Source: Hymenobacter radiodurans
GTDB lineage: Bacteria; Bacteroidota; Bacteroidia; Cytophagales; Hymenobacteraceae
NCBI RefSeq assembly: GCF_004355185.1
Contig: NZ_CP037922.1
Location: 1,178,001-1,242,000, forward strand
DNA length: 64,000 bases
Direction: 5' to 3'
Below are positions 1-9,716 of this stretch, piece by piece. Below the pieces are notes generated by a model. The model was not told the origin of the DNA, did no database searches, and saw nothing but the letters and a program-made list of their open reading frames with translations. Positions within the stretch are counted from its first letter, which is position 1, and every line of letters starts with the position of its first letter. Position numbers and translations under genes: made by a program.

Positions 1-1
1 G

Positions 2-1809
2 CCGGCCGCAGAAGGCCTTTTTCTGGTTGGTGACTTTAACGGCTGGGACCGCGCTGCTACGCCCCTAAAGAAAGGCGAAAATGGTGTTTGGGAAGTGTTT
101 TTATCCGATAAGGAGTACAAAGACCGGCTCACGCACTACAGCCGCTACAAAATACACGTCGTTACCCACCGGGGGCAAAAGACCGCCTGCCGGCTACGCT
201 GCGGCGCGCCGTGCAGGACACCGAAACCAAAGACTACACAGGTCAGGTGTGGCGTCCCGAAGCGCCCTTTATCTGGACTGATCAGAAGTTTCGGATCAAT
301 AATTATGTGCGCGAGCCCTTCATCTATGAATGCCATATTGGTATGGCCACCGAAGAAGGGAAAGTGGGCAGCTACCTGGAGTTTGCCGAAAAAGTGCTGC
401 CCCGCGTGCAGGCTTTAGGCTACAATTGCTTGCAGCTTATGGCCGTAATGGAGCACCCGTATTACGGCTCCTTCGGCTACCATGTGGCCAATTTTTTCGC
501 AGTATCGTCGCGGTTCGGCACGCCCGAGGAGTTGAAGCACCTGATAAACGAAGCGCATAACAGGGGCATCGCGGTGCTGCTGGACGTGGTGCATTCGCAC
601 GCTGTGAAGAATGAAGCGGAAGGATTAGCTGATTTCGACGGCTCTGGGGGACAATATTTTCACGCTGGGCCCCGCGGCAACCACCCCGGCTGGGATTCTA
701 AGCTATTCAATTACGGGCAGCCGGAGGTGCAGCAGTTTTTGCTCTCCAACCTGCGCTACTGGCTGGAGGAGTTTCACTTCGATGGCTTCCGCTTCGATGG
801 CGTAACTTCCATGCTCTATCATCATCATGGTGAGGGCGTGGCATTTAGCTCTTATGCGCAGTATTTTGGTCCGGAGGCCGATGAAGACGCTATCTTATAC
901 CTACAGCTGGCCTCCACGCTGGTGCAGGAAATAAAGCGCGGCGCTTTGCTTATTGCCGAAGATATGAGCGGCCTTCCCGGCTTATGCCGGCCCCTCAGCG
1001 AGGGTGGTGTCGGGTTCAATTATCGCTTGGGCATGGGCATTCCCGATTACTGGATTAAGCTGCTCAAGCACCGCCGCGACGAAGATTGGAACCTGGGTGA
1101 ACTTTGGTACACGCTCACCAATCGTCGCGTAGGGGAGAAAACCGTGGCTTACGCGGAGTCGCACGACCAAGCCTTGGTGGGAGACAAAACCTTGGCTCAC
1201 TGGCTTATGGATGCGGCCATTTACTCGCACATGAGTAAAAACGACCCCGACCCCGTGGTGGCTCGTGGTATGGCGCTGCACAAGATGATTCGCCTCATCA
1301 CACTAGCGTTGGGAGGCGAAGCCTACCTCACCTTTATTGGCAACGAGTTTGGGCATCCTGAGTGGGTCGATTTTCCCCGCCAAGGCAACGACTGGAGCTA
1401 CCACTACGCGCGGCGGCAGTGGTCGTTGGCCGATAACCCCGACCTTAAGTATCAGTACTTACTGGCCTTCGACAAGGCAATGATCGGCATGGCCAAATCG
1501 CGCCGTTTGCTGGCGGCTGCCCATGCCCATCTGCTCAACAACGACCCCGAAAATCAAGTCCTTATTTTCGAGCGTGGGGGGCTAATTTTTGTATTCAACT
1601 TCCATGTTGAGCGCAGTGTGCCAGACTACCGCTTCTTCGTGCCCAAGCCAGGTCGCTACCGGGTTGTTCTGTCCTCCGATTCGCCCCAATTTGACGGCTT
1701 CAATCGCGTGGATGATGCGTTGATTTATGAAACCTTCCAGGAAGATGAGGTAGACAAATTAAGCCTGTATGTAACCAGCCGCACGGCCTTGGTACTGGCA
1801 CGGGTATAA
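2..1809 (+). CDS. glgB: 1,4-alpha-glucan branching enzyme, 5' partial, one-base frameshift
   Basis: Branching enzyme of glycogen synthesis (GH13), cut by the left window edge. The first 55 codons (frame 2) give the end of a CBM48 domain with LVGDFNGW. Reading then breaks at a G5 tract at 171-175; adding one G joins it to the frame running from 211 to 1809 (…THRG-AKDRLPATLRRAVQDT). The GH13 motifs are all present: LLDVVHSH, GFRFDG with the nucleophile Asp at 796-798, LIAEDMS with the Glu at 958-960, and AESHDQ with the Asp at 1165-1167. The catalytic part is intact and close to the eukaryote-like GlgB seen in Bacteroidota. The break lies in a copy of the dispersed GGGGGGC-W3 motif, so undercalling or tract variation is likelier than decay. 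A second, intact copy is at 1576-1581. Confidence 0.88.
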
Positions 1810-1924
1810 TACTGGCTGGAAGTAGGCAGGTGGAAATGTGGGGGACAAATTGAACCTAAAATAGTGTCGCAAATGCCCCCTTACATTGTCGCATTTGCAC
1901 AGTTCCGTTCGCTGGGGTTGCTTT

Positions 1925-1932
1925 TATCTTTG
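1925..1932 (+). promoter_or_regulatory. Candidate -7 promoter element (TAnnTTTG)
   Basis: TATCTTTG fits the Bacteroidota -7 consensus TAnnTTTG exactly and lies 27 bases before the ATG at 1960. No TTTG at the expected -33 spacing is seen (the nearest TTTG, at 1894, is too far), so this is a single-box assignment. Confidence 0.4.
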
Positions 1933-1959
1933 TTAGGTACTCCTTAAAACCACAACGTT

Positions 1960-2394
1960 ATGGCAACCCAGATCTTCGTAAACCTGCCCGTAAAAGACCT
2001 CAACAAGTCGGTGAATTTCTTCACTCAACTCGGCTACCAGTTCAATCAGCAATTCACGGATGAAAATGCCACCTGCATGATCGTAGGGGAGAATATCTAC
2101 GTGATGCTTTTGGTAGAGCCTTTCTTCAAAACGTTTATCAAGAAGGAGATTGTGGACGCTACTAAAAGCACAGAGACTATTATCTGTCTTTCAGCAGATA
2201 GCCGCGAAGAGGTAGATGAGATGGTCCGTAAAGCAGTTAGCGCTGGAGGCACTATAACCCGTGAGCCCGAGGTGCACAGCTTTATGTATGGCCATGGCTA
2301 TCAGGACCTAGATGGGCACCTGTGGGAAGTCATGTACATGGATCCATCTGGCGTGATGCCTGAGCAGCCCGTAGCCGAGGCTAGTGCTCACTAG
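1960..2394 (+). CDS. VOC-family (glyoxalase/bleomycin-resistance-like) protein
   Basis: Protein of 144 residues with a single VOC superfamily fold (two beta-alpha-beta-beta-beta modules). The opening QIFVNLPVKDLNKSVNFF is the usual first module, and YQDLDGHLWEVMYMDP near residue 120 is the usual last strand with the metal-site Glu. The first-module His ligand of true glyoxalases is replaced (FVNLPV), typical of the PhnB/YaeR-like 'VOC family protein' group whose substrates are mostly unknown. It stands alone, with a candidate promoter box at 1925 and a strong hairpin after the stop, so it is probably a one-gene unit. The precise reaction cannot be told from sequence. Confidence 0.85.
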   Translation: MATQIFVNLPVKDLNKSVNFFTQLGYQFNQQFTDENATCMIVGENIYVMLLVEPFFKTFIKKEIVDATKSTETIICLSADSREEVDEMVRKAVSAGGTITREPEVHSFMYGHGYQDLDGHLWEVMYMDPSGVMPEQPVAEASAH

Positions 2395-2406
2395 GCAGAT
2401 AACTAC

Positions 2407-2457
2407 AAGCGAAAGCGCCGTATCCAGCTGTTGTGGCTGGATACGGCGCTTTCGCTT
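2407..2457. terminator. Bidirectional terminator hairpin
   Basis: Perfect inverted repeat: 2407-2427 pairs with 2437-2457 (21 bp, closing pair 2428/2436). It sits between the converging VOC gene (+) and the YdeI-like gene (-). There is no long T-tract, so termination is inferred from position and stem strength. Confidence 0.7.
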
Positions 2458-2469
2458 GAAACTCGATTT

Positions 2470-2955
2470 TTACCGAAAACGGCGCCCAATTTTGATTCGC
2501 TCAATGGCTTCTGCGACCCGCTCGGCGCGCTTTTCGTATTTCTTGGCCCGGGTTATCCACTGGGCGTACTCTTTGCGCTGCGCGTAGGAAAGTTGCTCAA
2601 ACTTGGCCAGCAAGTCGTTTTGAGCCAGCGCACTCGTCAATTCGGCCGGAATATCCAGAACGTCTTCTTCCGTGTCGGGAGCCAACACAACATGCACCAT
2701 TTCGCCCCACGTTTTATCAATCGTGTTGCGAATTTGCTTGTGCACGGTCAGGATATGCTCGCCGTCGGGGGTAGGGGTCAGAGGCAAACGAAACGGAAAA
2801 CCATCGATGGTGCCGCGCACGTGCAGGGTGCCACGCTGCCCATATACTTCCTCAACACTGAAAGGAACGGTCAGGAATACGCCGCCATCGGAGCGGTGTA
2901 GCTCAAGCTGGGCGTCGAAGGTTTGCTCAGAGGCAGTAGGGGAGGGAGTCGTCAT
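2470..2955 (-). CDS. YdeI/OmpD-associated family protein with DUF1905 domain
   Basis: Protein of 161 residues. Residues about 12-100 form a DUF1905 beta-barrel-like domain (FDAQLELHRSDGGVFLTVPF … VRGTIDGFPFRLPLTP). The C-terminal part from about residue 105 matches the OmdA/YdeI helical tail: alternating Lys/Arg/Glu with LSYAQRKEYAQWITRAKK and ERVAEAIERI. Proteins of this architecture are common in soil and freshwater Bacteroidota; their biochemical role is not settled. No signal peptide or membrane segment is seen. It is convergent with the VOC gene and 40 bases downstream of the glycosyltransferase gene on the same strand, so co-transcription with the latter is possible. Confidence 0.8.
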   Translation of the reverse strand: MTTPSPTASEQTFDAQLELHRSDGGVFLTVPFSVEEVYGQRGTLHVRGTIDGFPFRLPLTPTPDGEHILTVHKQIRNTIDKTWGEMVHVVLAPDTEEDVLDIPAELTSALAQNDLLAKFEQLSYAQRKEYAQWITRAKKYEKRAERVAEAIERIKIGRRFR

Positions 2956-2996
2956 CAGTCAATTTTTTGACAAAGAAACAACGCTGCCAGCTACTA

Positions 2997-3925
2997 CTAG
3001 TTCCGAGAGATGGATTGTAGCGCCGTAGTCAGAGCTTCCTCATCGTGGGCTGCAACTACTTTTATGCGGTCGGCGGCAACGGAATACGCACTTTGCAGGC
3101 GCTCAGCCAAGGCTTCGGACGCGGCCAGAACCAGCGTAGCCCGGCGAAGTGCCAACCGCTCCAGCTCCAAAATCCAGCCGCGGTCATTGAGTGAATCGCG
3201 GTCTAGCGCCAGCGAATGTACGTGCAGCACCAACGGCCGACCGGTAAGCTGCCGGATTTCGAGGCCCGCTAGCCATACGTGCCACTCGGGCGCGTAGATC
3301 ACGCCAAAATCTTCGCGCAATGCCAGCCGCGTAGCAAAGCGCGTGTACTGAATAATCTGAAAATTAAGGTCGCCGGGGGCTTCGGGTAGTGCCGTAAGCA
3401 GGTTGCGTAAGGTTGCACGATCAGCCGAAAACTCGATGGGGGGCAAATATTCTGGTTGGATGGGCTCGGCTGGCTTATCCAGTGTCAGATTATCGCCGGG
3501 ATGGTCAAGGTCGTGGGCCTCATCGGCACCGGGCTCCGAAGCTTCCACTGCCTGCTCATCGGCCAGAAGAAGGTCTGGGGGCTTTTTTGCTGTATGTATC
3601 CCGTTTCGTTCAGGGTCGTTTGGCTTGAGTCCGCCCCATCCGCCTGGTTCTGCGTAGCTCCTATGTAAGGTGCCGCCGGCGACTCCCAAGCACCAACCAC
3701 GCGCGCGGGCTGCAGCTCGTCCAGATCCGCCAGGGTTAGCGTGTCGAGGCTGGTAATACGCGCATTAGAAGGCTGGCCGGTGGGCAGGTGAGGCAGAATA
3801 GCCGTCAGAGTGGTATTGGAAGCTAGGGCTTGCAACAGCGGCAGCGACTCTGGTTGCCCCGAGTTGGAGGCTTGCGTAGTCTCATCCCAGCCTAACAACA
3901 ACACCTTAAGATTGGGATTTTCCAT
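2997..3925 (-). CDS. Glycosyltransferase-like protein (GT4/GT5 N-domain), one-base frameshift
   Basis: Two overlapping minus-strand frames (3485-3925 and 2997-3689) join into one 309-residue protein if one C is added to the C5 tract at 3577-3581 (IQQKSP-PDLLLADEQ). It opens with NLKVLLLGWDE, the first strand of GT4/GT5 transferases. The second half has FGVIYAPEWHVWLAGLEI and RPLVLHVHSLALDRD, which match the end of the acceptor-binding domain of glycogen-synthase-like enzymes. The C-terminal nucleotide-sugar domain with its E-x7-E motif is absent, so it may be a non-catalytic or regulatory relative. The middle (about 100-160) is acidic linker. Its place beside the branching enzyme and GH31 genes suggests alpha-glucan work; that is inference. 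Another motif copy, complete, is at 3438-3443. Confidence 0.65.
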
Positions 3926-4119
3926 GGAGAAGGGACGGTGACGGGAAAAAAAAGGTCAGCAAAAAACGCCTGTAGTGGCTGTACAGTCGAGTTTTACTTA
4001 ATCAGCTCCTAAGGTTAGCTAAATTTCGCGGTAATCAGTTTTACCTTGCAGACTTATGTGAAAAAACTTTCCGGCGCGGCCGGACTTTTTTTTGCTCATC
4101 TCTACTGCTGCTTACGCTC

Positions 4120-6548
4120 ATGGCTGATATAATTCAGGAAAACAATTACATGGTAAACGATCTGGCTACCAGAGGGAAGCAAGAGCTTTCGCCCGGCCAG
4201 ATTGTCTCATGTAAGCAAACAAATAACGAGTTTCTCTTTACCTGCGACAATGGCGTGCAGCTGCGTCTGGAGGTAATTACCGATAAAATACTTCGCTTTC
4301 GCTACGCCACCGAGGTTGGCTTCGCGCCCGACTTCAGTTACGCCGTGCCCGCCGATCTGCCTCGGGCCGCACTGGACTTTTTGGAGTTTCGGGAAAAGCC
4401 GGACCACTATCGCATCACCACCGACCGCCTCATCTGCACTATTTTTAAGGAGAACCTGACTACCCGCGTGCTCGACCGCTCCGGTACGGTGCTGTCGGCC
4501 GACGAGAAAGGGTTTCACTGGGAGCACGACGATGACACCGGCAACGACATCGTGAAGATGAGCAAGCAGGTGCAGGGCGGCGTGCATTACTACGGCCTCG
4601 GCGACAAGCCCGACAACATGAACCTGCGCGGCAAGCGCTTTACCAACTGGGGCACCGACACCTACGGTTACGTAAAAGGCTCCGACCCGCTGTACAAGAA
4701 CATTCCGTTTTATCTGGAGCTGCACCAGAAAATTGCTCACGGCATTTTCTTTGACAACACCTTTAAAGCCAGCTTCGACTTCGCCGCCGAGCGCGCCGAC
4801 GTCACCAGTTTCTGGGCGCAGGGCGGCGAGATGAACTATTATTTTCTCTACGGCCCCACGCTCACCGAAGTAACCCAGGAGTACACTCGTCTCACTTGCC
4901 CGCCCGAAATGCCCCCATGTGGGCTTTAGGCTATCATCAGTGCAAATGGAGCTATTATCCCGAGAGCAACTTCCGGGCTATTGGCACCGGTTTTCGGGAG
5001 CGGCAGATTCCGTGCGACGCGCTGTATCTGGACATCGACTACATGGACGGCTACCGGTGCTTTACCTGGAGCCCCACCCACTTTCCCGACCCCAAAACGA
5101 TGGTGCGGGAGTTGGCCGCCGATGGCTTCAAAACCATCGTTATCATCGACCCCGGTATTAAGATTGACCCCAACTATTCGGTGTACACCGAAGGCTTGGC
5201 CAACGACTATTTCTGCCGGCGCGCCGATGGGCCACTGATGCGTGGCTCGGTATGGCCAGGTCTGTGCAACTTCCCCGATTTCACTCGCCCCGATGTGCGC
5301 GAGTGGTGGGCGGGCTTGTTCAAAGGCTTGATTCAGGAAGATGGCGTGCGCGGCGTGTGGAATGACATGAACGAGCCGGCCGTGTTCGAGAAAGGTACCT
5401 TCCCGGATGATGTGCGCTTCAACTACGACGGCAACCCAGCCTCGCACAAGAAGGCCCACAACATCTATGGGATGCAGATGGCGCGGGCCACGGCCGCGGG
5501 CGTGAAGCAGTTTACCTATCCCAACCGTCCTTTTACTATCACGCGCAGCACCTACGCTGGCGGGCAGCGCTATTCCTCCGCCTGGACCGGCGACAATATT
5601 GCTTCCTGGGACCACTTGTGGCTGGCAAATATTCAGTGTCAGCGCCTAAGTATCAGTGGTTTCTCGTTTGTCGGCTCCGATGTGGGCGGCTTTGTAGAAA
5701 CACCCGATGGCGAGCTATATGCCCGTTGGATTGCGCTGGCGGCCTTTCATCCGTTCTTCCGCACCCACTCCAGCGGCGACCATGGCGACCAAGAGCCGTG
5801 GTCATTTGGCGAAGAAGTAACTGATCTGGCCCGCAAGTTTATCAGTCTACGCTACCAGCTGCTGCCTTACGTGTACACCACGTTCTGGCAGTATGTGAAG
5901 CAGGGAACGCCAATGCTTCGTCCACTAGCTTTCCTCGACCAGACTGACACGGATACGTATCTGCGCATGGCTGAATTCAGCCTTGGCGACCACCTGCTTG
6001 TGTGCCCTATTACCACCGCCGGCGCCGATGGCCGCTGGATGTATCTGCCTAAAGGCCAGTGGTATTACTGGTGGACCGATGAGGCTCGTACGGGTGGGGC
6101 CGAAGTGTGGGCCAGCGCCAACCTCGACCGTATTCCACTCTTTGTAAAGGCAGGCGCTGTTATTCCGCTTTACCCTGTAATGCAGTACGTGGGCGAGAAA
6201 GTGGTGGAAGAGGTGACGCTGCATGTATACTACAAAAACGGCACGGAGCACAGCGTCCTTTACGATGATGGCGGCGAAGGCTACGGCTACCAGGAAGGCC
6301 ACGCCACGACGCGCCGCTTCACCGTCATCGGCACTGATGCCACGCTCACGCTCCGCCAAGAAATAGAAGGCGACTACACGCCCAGCTTTGCTACCTATCG
6401 GGTGGTATTTCACGGCTTGCCCTTCGCCCCGCTGAAAGGTACCGTCGATACGAAAGCTGCTCCTTTGACGGAAGCTGCGACTGAAACGGACGCTATGCTG
6501 CCTGAAACTGTTGTGAAGGCGGGATTTGCAGAAATTGTGATTAAGTAA
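4120..6548 (+). CDS. Alpha-glucosidase, GH31 family, one-base frameshift
   Basis: Hydrolyses alpha-glucosidic bonds of oligosaccharides. Frame 4120-4929 gives the N-terminal beta-sandwich (YYGLGDKPDNMNLRGKRFTNW), and frame 4896-6548 the barrel and C-terminal sheets. They join into about 809 residues if one C is added to the C5 tract at 4912-4916, restoring PPEMPPMWALGYHQCKWSYY, a highly conserved GH31 stretch. The nucleophile Asp is in VWNDMNEP (codon 5364-5366) and the acid/base Asp in WTGDNIASW (codon 5592-5594); FVGSDVGGF is also present. No clear signal peptide, so probably cytoplasmic or exported by an unseen route. The tract is AAATGCCCCC, a motif copy short by one C. A strong terminator follows at once. 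Confidence 0.9.
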
Positions 6549-6613
6549 GCCTTATAGTTGCACAAAAAAGCCCCCAGAGTTGCTCTGGGGGCTTTTTTGT
6601 GCAACTATAAGGC
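6549..6613. terminator. Long bidirectional terminator built from paired motif cores
   Basis: Perfect 31-bp inverted repeat, arms 6549-6579 and 6583-6613, 3-base loop. The core is AAAAAAGCCCCCAGAG facing its complement, so a T6 tract is present on either strand. The perfect pairing runs 12 bp beyond the A/T tracts, more than termination needs. It separates the converging GH31 (+) and lipase (-) genes. Confidence 0.9.
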
Positions 6614-6634
6614 TATTTGAAGCAGAGCGATTCG

Positions 6635-7741
6635 CTACACATTAGTCCGCAAATACTGATACACCTCCGGATTACTTAGCAGCCCGATATGGCTTTGCTG
6701 GGCAAATACGCTGGTAGTTACTACTGTTCCAGCCGGGAGCGCCGGGTCGCCGAAGGTGCGGCCGATGGCGCTGCCGCCGCCTACGAGGCCGTCGCCGAAG
6801 TAATGGTCGAGGGCCGAGCCTAGGGTTTTGAGCAGCGAGCCCACCAGCACATGGTAGTGCACGCCGGGAAGGGGCGGAACGACGGTGCGGGGGGCAAAAA
6901 TGTCGTTGGCGCGCGGGTTTTGCCAATCTTCATCCACTAGCCAAGCGTGTCGCAGGTCCTTGATGCCGTTGCTGCGCTGGTCCATGGCTTTGCTGAGAAA
7001 GCGCGTAGGCGCCACATTTATCTTGCGCAGCAGCACGGAAGTAAGGTGGCTGTTTTGCTCTAGAAACGACCCATCGTTGGGTACGCCCAGCAGGAACACC
7101 GACTTCAGATGCTTCACCCAAGGCGCTTGCTCCTGACCTTTACGGGCGCCGTAATGGCCCGCGCTGCGAATCACTAAGCCTCCCATGGAATGGCCCACCA
7201 GCACCAACTCGCCAATAACTTCAGCGTGATGCTCAAATAGCTCTGTCAGTAATACATTGAGCAGTTGGCCATTTTCCGAAATGTGCAGGCCGCTATTGTA
7301 GCGCACATACAGAGACCGCACACTGGCTTCCTTTTGCAGTAGCGGCCCGTAGCGGGGAGTATCGGCCGCGCCCGACTGCCAGATCATCTCGTCGCCCATC
7401 AGGCCGTGCAGAAACACGACGGTTTTCTGCGGCTCAGTGCTTAGGCGTAAATCAGCAGCGGCAACATCAGCACCGTGCTGGCGAAAGCTCATCTGAATGG
7501 CCCGCCGATCCTGGCGTTCGGCTAGCTGGTCGCCGATGGCACCGTTGAGTACTGGCAGGGTAAAGTGACGGTACGCCTGGCCCGTGCGGTACAGAAAATC
7601 AAGGCCCGTGCCGGGCAAGGAAGCCGCCCGGCGCATAGCCGACCTAGCCCGCTGCCACCTTGATGAGGACTCTGGTTTGGGCTCTGGATTAGTAAGGTCA
7701 GGGTTGGGTGCAAAACCCTCGGGGGGCAATTCTTCGGTCAC
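6635..7741 (-). CDS. Alpha/beta-hydrolase, lipase/esterase-like
   Basis: Protein of 368 residues with an alpha/beta-hydrolase core. KTVVFLHGLMGDE (about 106-118) gives the oxyanion HG, VLVGHSMGGLVIRSAG (about 180) the nucleophilic Ser in GHSMGG, and QQSHIGLL near the C terminus the likely catalytic His. The first 100 residues are a Pro/Arg-rich leader and helical region without a signal peptide. It resembles PGAP1-like/triacylglycerol-lipase-type esterases; the substrate is unknown. Its ATG overlaps the stop of the upstream T9SS protein gene by 4 bases, so the two are translated from one message. Motif copies lie at 6889-6894 and 7721-7726. Confidence 0.85.
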   Translation of the reverse strand: MTEELPPEGFAPNPDLTNPEPKPESSSRWQRARSAMRRAASLPGTGLDFLYRTGQAYRHFTLPVLNGAIGDQLAERQDRRAIQMSFRQHGADVAAADLRLSTEPQKTVVFLHGLMGDEMIWQSGAADTPRYGPLLQKEASVRSLYVRYNSGLHISENGQLLNVLLTELFEHHAEVIGELVLVGHSMGGLVIRSAGHYGARKGQEQAPWVKHLKSVFLLGVPNDGSFLEQNSHLTSVLLRKINVAPTRFLSKAMDQRSNGIKDLRHAWLVDEDWQNPRANDIFAPRTVVPPLPGVHYHVLVGSLLKTLGSALDHYFGDGLVGGGSAIGRTFGDPALPAGTVVTTSVFAQQSHIGLLSNPEVYQYLRTNV

Positions 7742-8691
7742 TGAATCAATAATTTGCGCGTCAGCGTACCCTCCGGCGTGCTTAAGCGCAGTAAGTAAAC
7801 GCCCGCAGGCTGGCCCCGCAGACTAATAAGCCGGCCACTGGCGGCGCTGATGGGCGCCGCGCCCTGCCGCTGTACTATACGGCCAGCAGCATCCGAAATG
7901 GTAAAAGGCGCCGTAGCTACACTGGGCTTTTGTAAAGAAGCCAGCGAGAATTCACCATTGGCGCTGGGGTTGGGGTAAACAACTAGCGCTGCTTCAAGCT
8001 GCGGGCTGCGGTCGGCCGTGACGGTAAGGGGCAATGTCACGTCGTCCACAAACAAAGACGCAGTAGGTGAAGGCGTTGCACCCGTGCCGGCTACAAAGAA
8101 AATGCGCAGCGTATCGGGCATGGTGGTGGCGCTGTACGTGATGGGCAGGTTTATCAGACGATAATCCGGTACGCCACCCATAAGCTGAATAGAAGTCTGC
8201 CCCACTATGGTTCCTTCCTTCGACAATACTAAGCCCACTTGGCCCGTCTCCGTGGAGGTGCCGGTGTACTTAAACCAGAACTGCATAGCCGTGGGTCGGG
8301 CCGTAAACGGGATGCCGCCGGGCCGCAGCCGAAGGATATCCTCCTGTGTGCGCGGCAAGTTATTTGGATTGATTAACGGGGTTTCGGTGCCAAGTAATAA
8401 CACTGCCGGTATCGGAAAATTACCTACCAACGGAATGCTTATGTTCTTGAAAGTCAGGCGGGCGGCAAACTGGCCGGCGTGCGCTTCCGTCGATTTCGTT
8501 ACCCCGCCTATTGCTAGCGGTAAGATGGCCGCTCCAATCTCGTCGGAGGTAATCCACTGCGTGGGCGCTTCTACATTGCTTTGCGTAGCCCAAGCCTCAA
8601 AGGTGCCATTAGCCAGGGTGCTTTGCGCAGCAGCCGTGCCCGACCACCATAAACCACCGAGTAACAAAAGAGAAAGTAAAGGAGCCTTCAT
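7738..8691 (-). CDS. Secreted protein with T9SS type A C-terminal sorting domain
   Basis: Protein of 317 residues. Residues 1-22 are a signal peptide (MKAPLLSLLLLGGLWWSGTAAAQ). The body has a jelly-roll look resembling the PCMD/carbohydrate-binding type: NGTFEAWATQ at the start, QFWFKYTG in the middle and LFVDDVTLPL near 210, the usual strand order of T9SS-exported sugar-binding folds. From about 235, VVYPNPSANGEFSL … GRLISLRGQPAGVYLLRL … TRKLLIQ is a classic type A sorting domain, which directs export by the type IX system and surface anchoring. It is the first gene of a two-gene unit with the lipase-like protein downstream (4-base overlap). Function of the exported module is unknown. Confidence 0.85.
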   Translation of the reverse strand: MKAPLLSLLLLGGLWWSGTAAAQSTLANGTFEAWATQSNVEAPTQWITSDEIGAAILPLAIGGVTKSTEAHAGQFAARLTFKNISIPLVGNFPIPAVLLLGTETPLINPNNLPRTQEDILRLRPGGIPFTARPTAMQFWFKYTGTSTETGQVGLVLSKEGTIVGQTSIQLMGGVPDYRLINLPITYSATTMPDTLRIFFVAGTGATPSPTASLFVDDVTLPLTVTADRSPQLEAALVVYPNPSANGEFSLASLQKPSVATAPFTISDAAGRIVQRQGAAPISAASGRLISLRGQPAGVYLLRLSTPEGTLTRKLLIQ

Positions 8692-8855
8692 GCAGGTGTC
8701 AGATTGAGGTAGGAGTAAAGAAGAATAGAACAGCCGTCCACTCGGTTGTAAGTTATGGGTACACTACGTTGCTAATTAGCTATTGGGTTGTTTGTTTAAA
8801 GCTAATTCGAGTAACAAAATAGTAACTGCCGAGCTTTTGGGGGAAATCCAAAAAA

Positions 8856-9697
8856 TCAGGCGCCGCCAGTAGCGCCAGGTAGCCGCGTGCGGCCGAGCAG
8901 CGCTCCGACCAATAAACCGGTAAATAAGCCCCCAGATGCGCCGCGTGGTCGATATTGCCCCCCAGGCTGCCCACTAGGCCGTTGAGCATAAAGTAGAAAA
9001 CGAACCACAGCAAGGTGCGGCGTTGGGTGCGGCCGAAGGGCACCGCGCGCGTCAGAAGCAAAGCCAGCAAAAGGCCGTACAACCCAAAAATGGCCCCCGA
9101 CGCGCCCACGGAGTTCACCCCCGCGCTATTCCACCACACACTGGCTAGGCTACCCCCAATGCCGCACACCAAAAAGCCCCCCAGCAAGCGCCACCGGCCC
9201 AGCAGCGGCTCCAGCAACGACCCCAGAAACAGCAGCCCTAGTCCATTAAGCAGCAAATGAGCCACGCCGCCATGCAGAAAGCAACTGGTAAGCAGGCGCC
9301 AGGGCTGCCCATGCAAGGTGAGCGGCGAAAAATTAGACCCCCACCGCACTAGCTCCTCCCCACTCGGCGCGAGCGGATTGGCCGCAGTAAAGGCCAGCAG
9401 GGCATAAATCACTATGTTCAGGTCGAGCAGCAGGGGCGTGACGAAAAACGAACCGGCCGGCCACAGCATGGCCCGCAAGCTCCGCAGCAGGAGCCGACCA
9501 GTGCTTTCGTCGGGAAGGGGTGGAGATGGAGGGATAGGTGCCGCGGGCCCTTCTGTGGGCACAAGGCCGCGCCGCTGCAACTCACCCACAGCAGCCTGTA
9601 CCACCGCGGGCGGGAAGCGCTGCGCCTGCCGGGCTAAAAAGAAGAGTTCAGCGTCGGTTTTCTGGGCGTATAAATCGTGGGAGTTATCGGGGTCCAT
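8856..9697 (-). CDS. Rhomboid family intramembrane serine protease, one-base frameshift
   Basis: Cleaves substrates within the membrane. Residues 1-47 are a soluble helical module (SHDLYAQKTDAELFFLAR … ELQRRGLV) shared with the next gene. The six-helix core follows, with WRLLTSCFLHGGVAHLLLN, the catalytic Ser in GASGAIFG and the catalytic His in NIDHAAHLG. Right after that His the frame breaks at a C5 tract (8929-8933); with one more C the protein ends GGLFTGLLVGALLGR … at a TGA at 8856-8858, giving the expected last helix. As given, the frame instead runs to 8780 with a tail unlike any rhomboid. Intact motif copies are at 8958-8963 and 9177-9182. The neighbour gene starts 19 bases upstream on the same strand. 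Confidence 0.87.
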
Positions 9698-9716
9698 ACG
9701 GCCATAGAACTGGTCA

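Noticed and set aside
8780..8855. C-terminal extension of the rhomboid in the given frame
   Set aside because: After the missing base the frame reads AYLPVYWSERCSAARG…, unlike any rhomboid helix; the restored frame ends at 8856.
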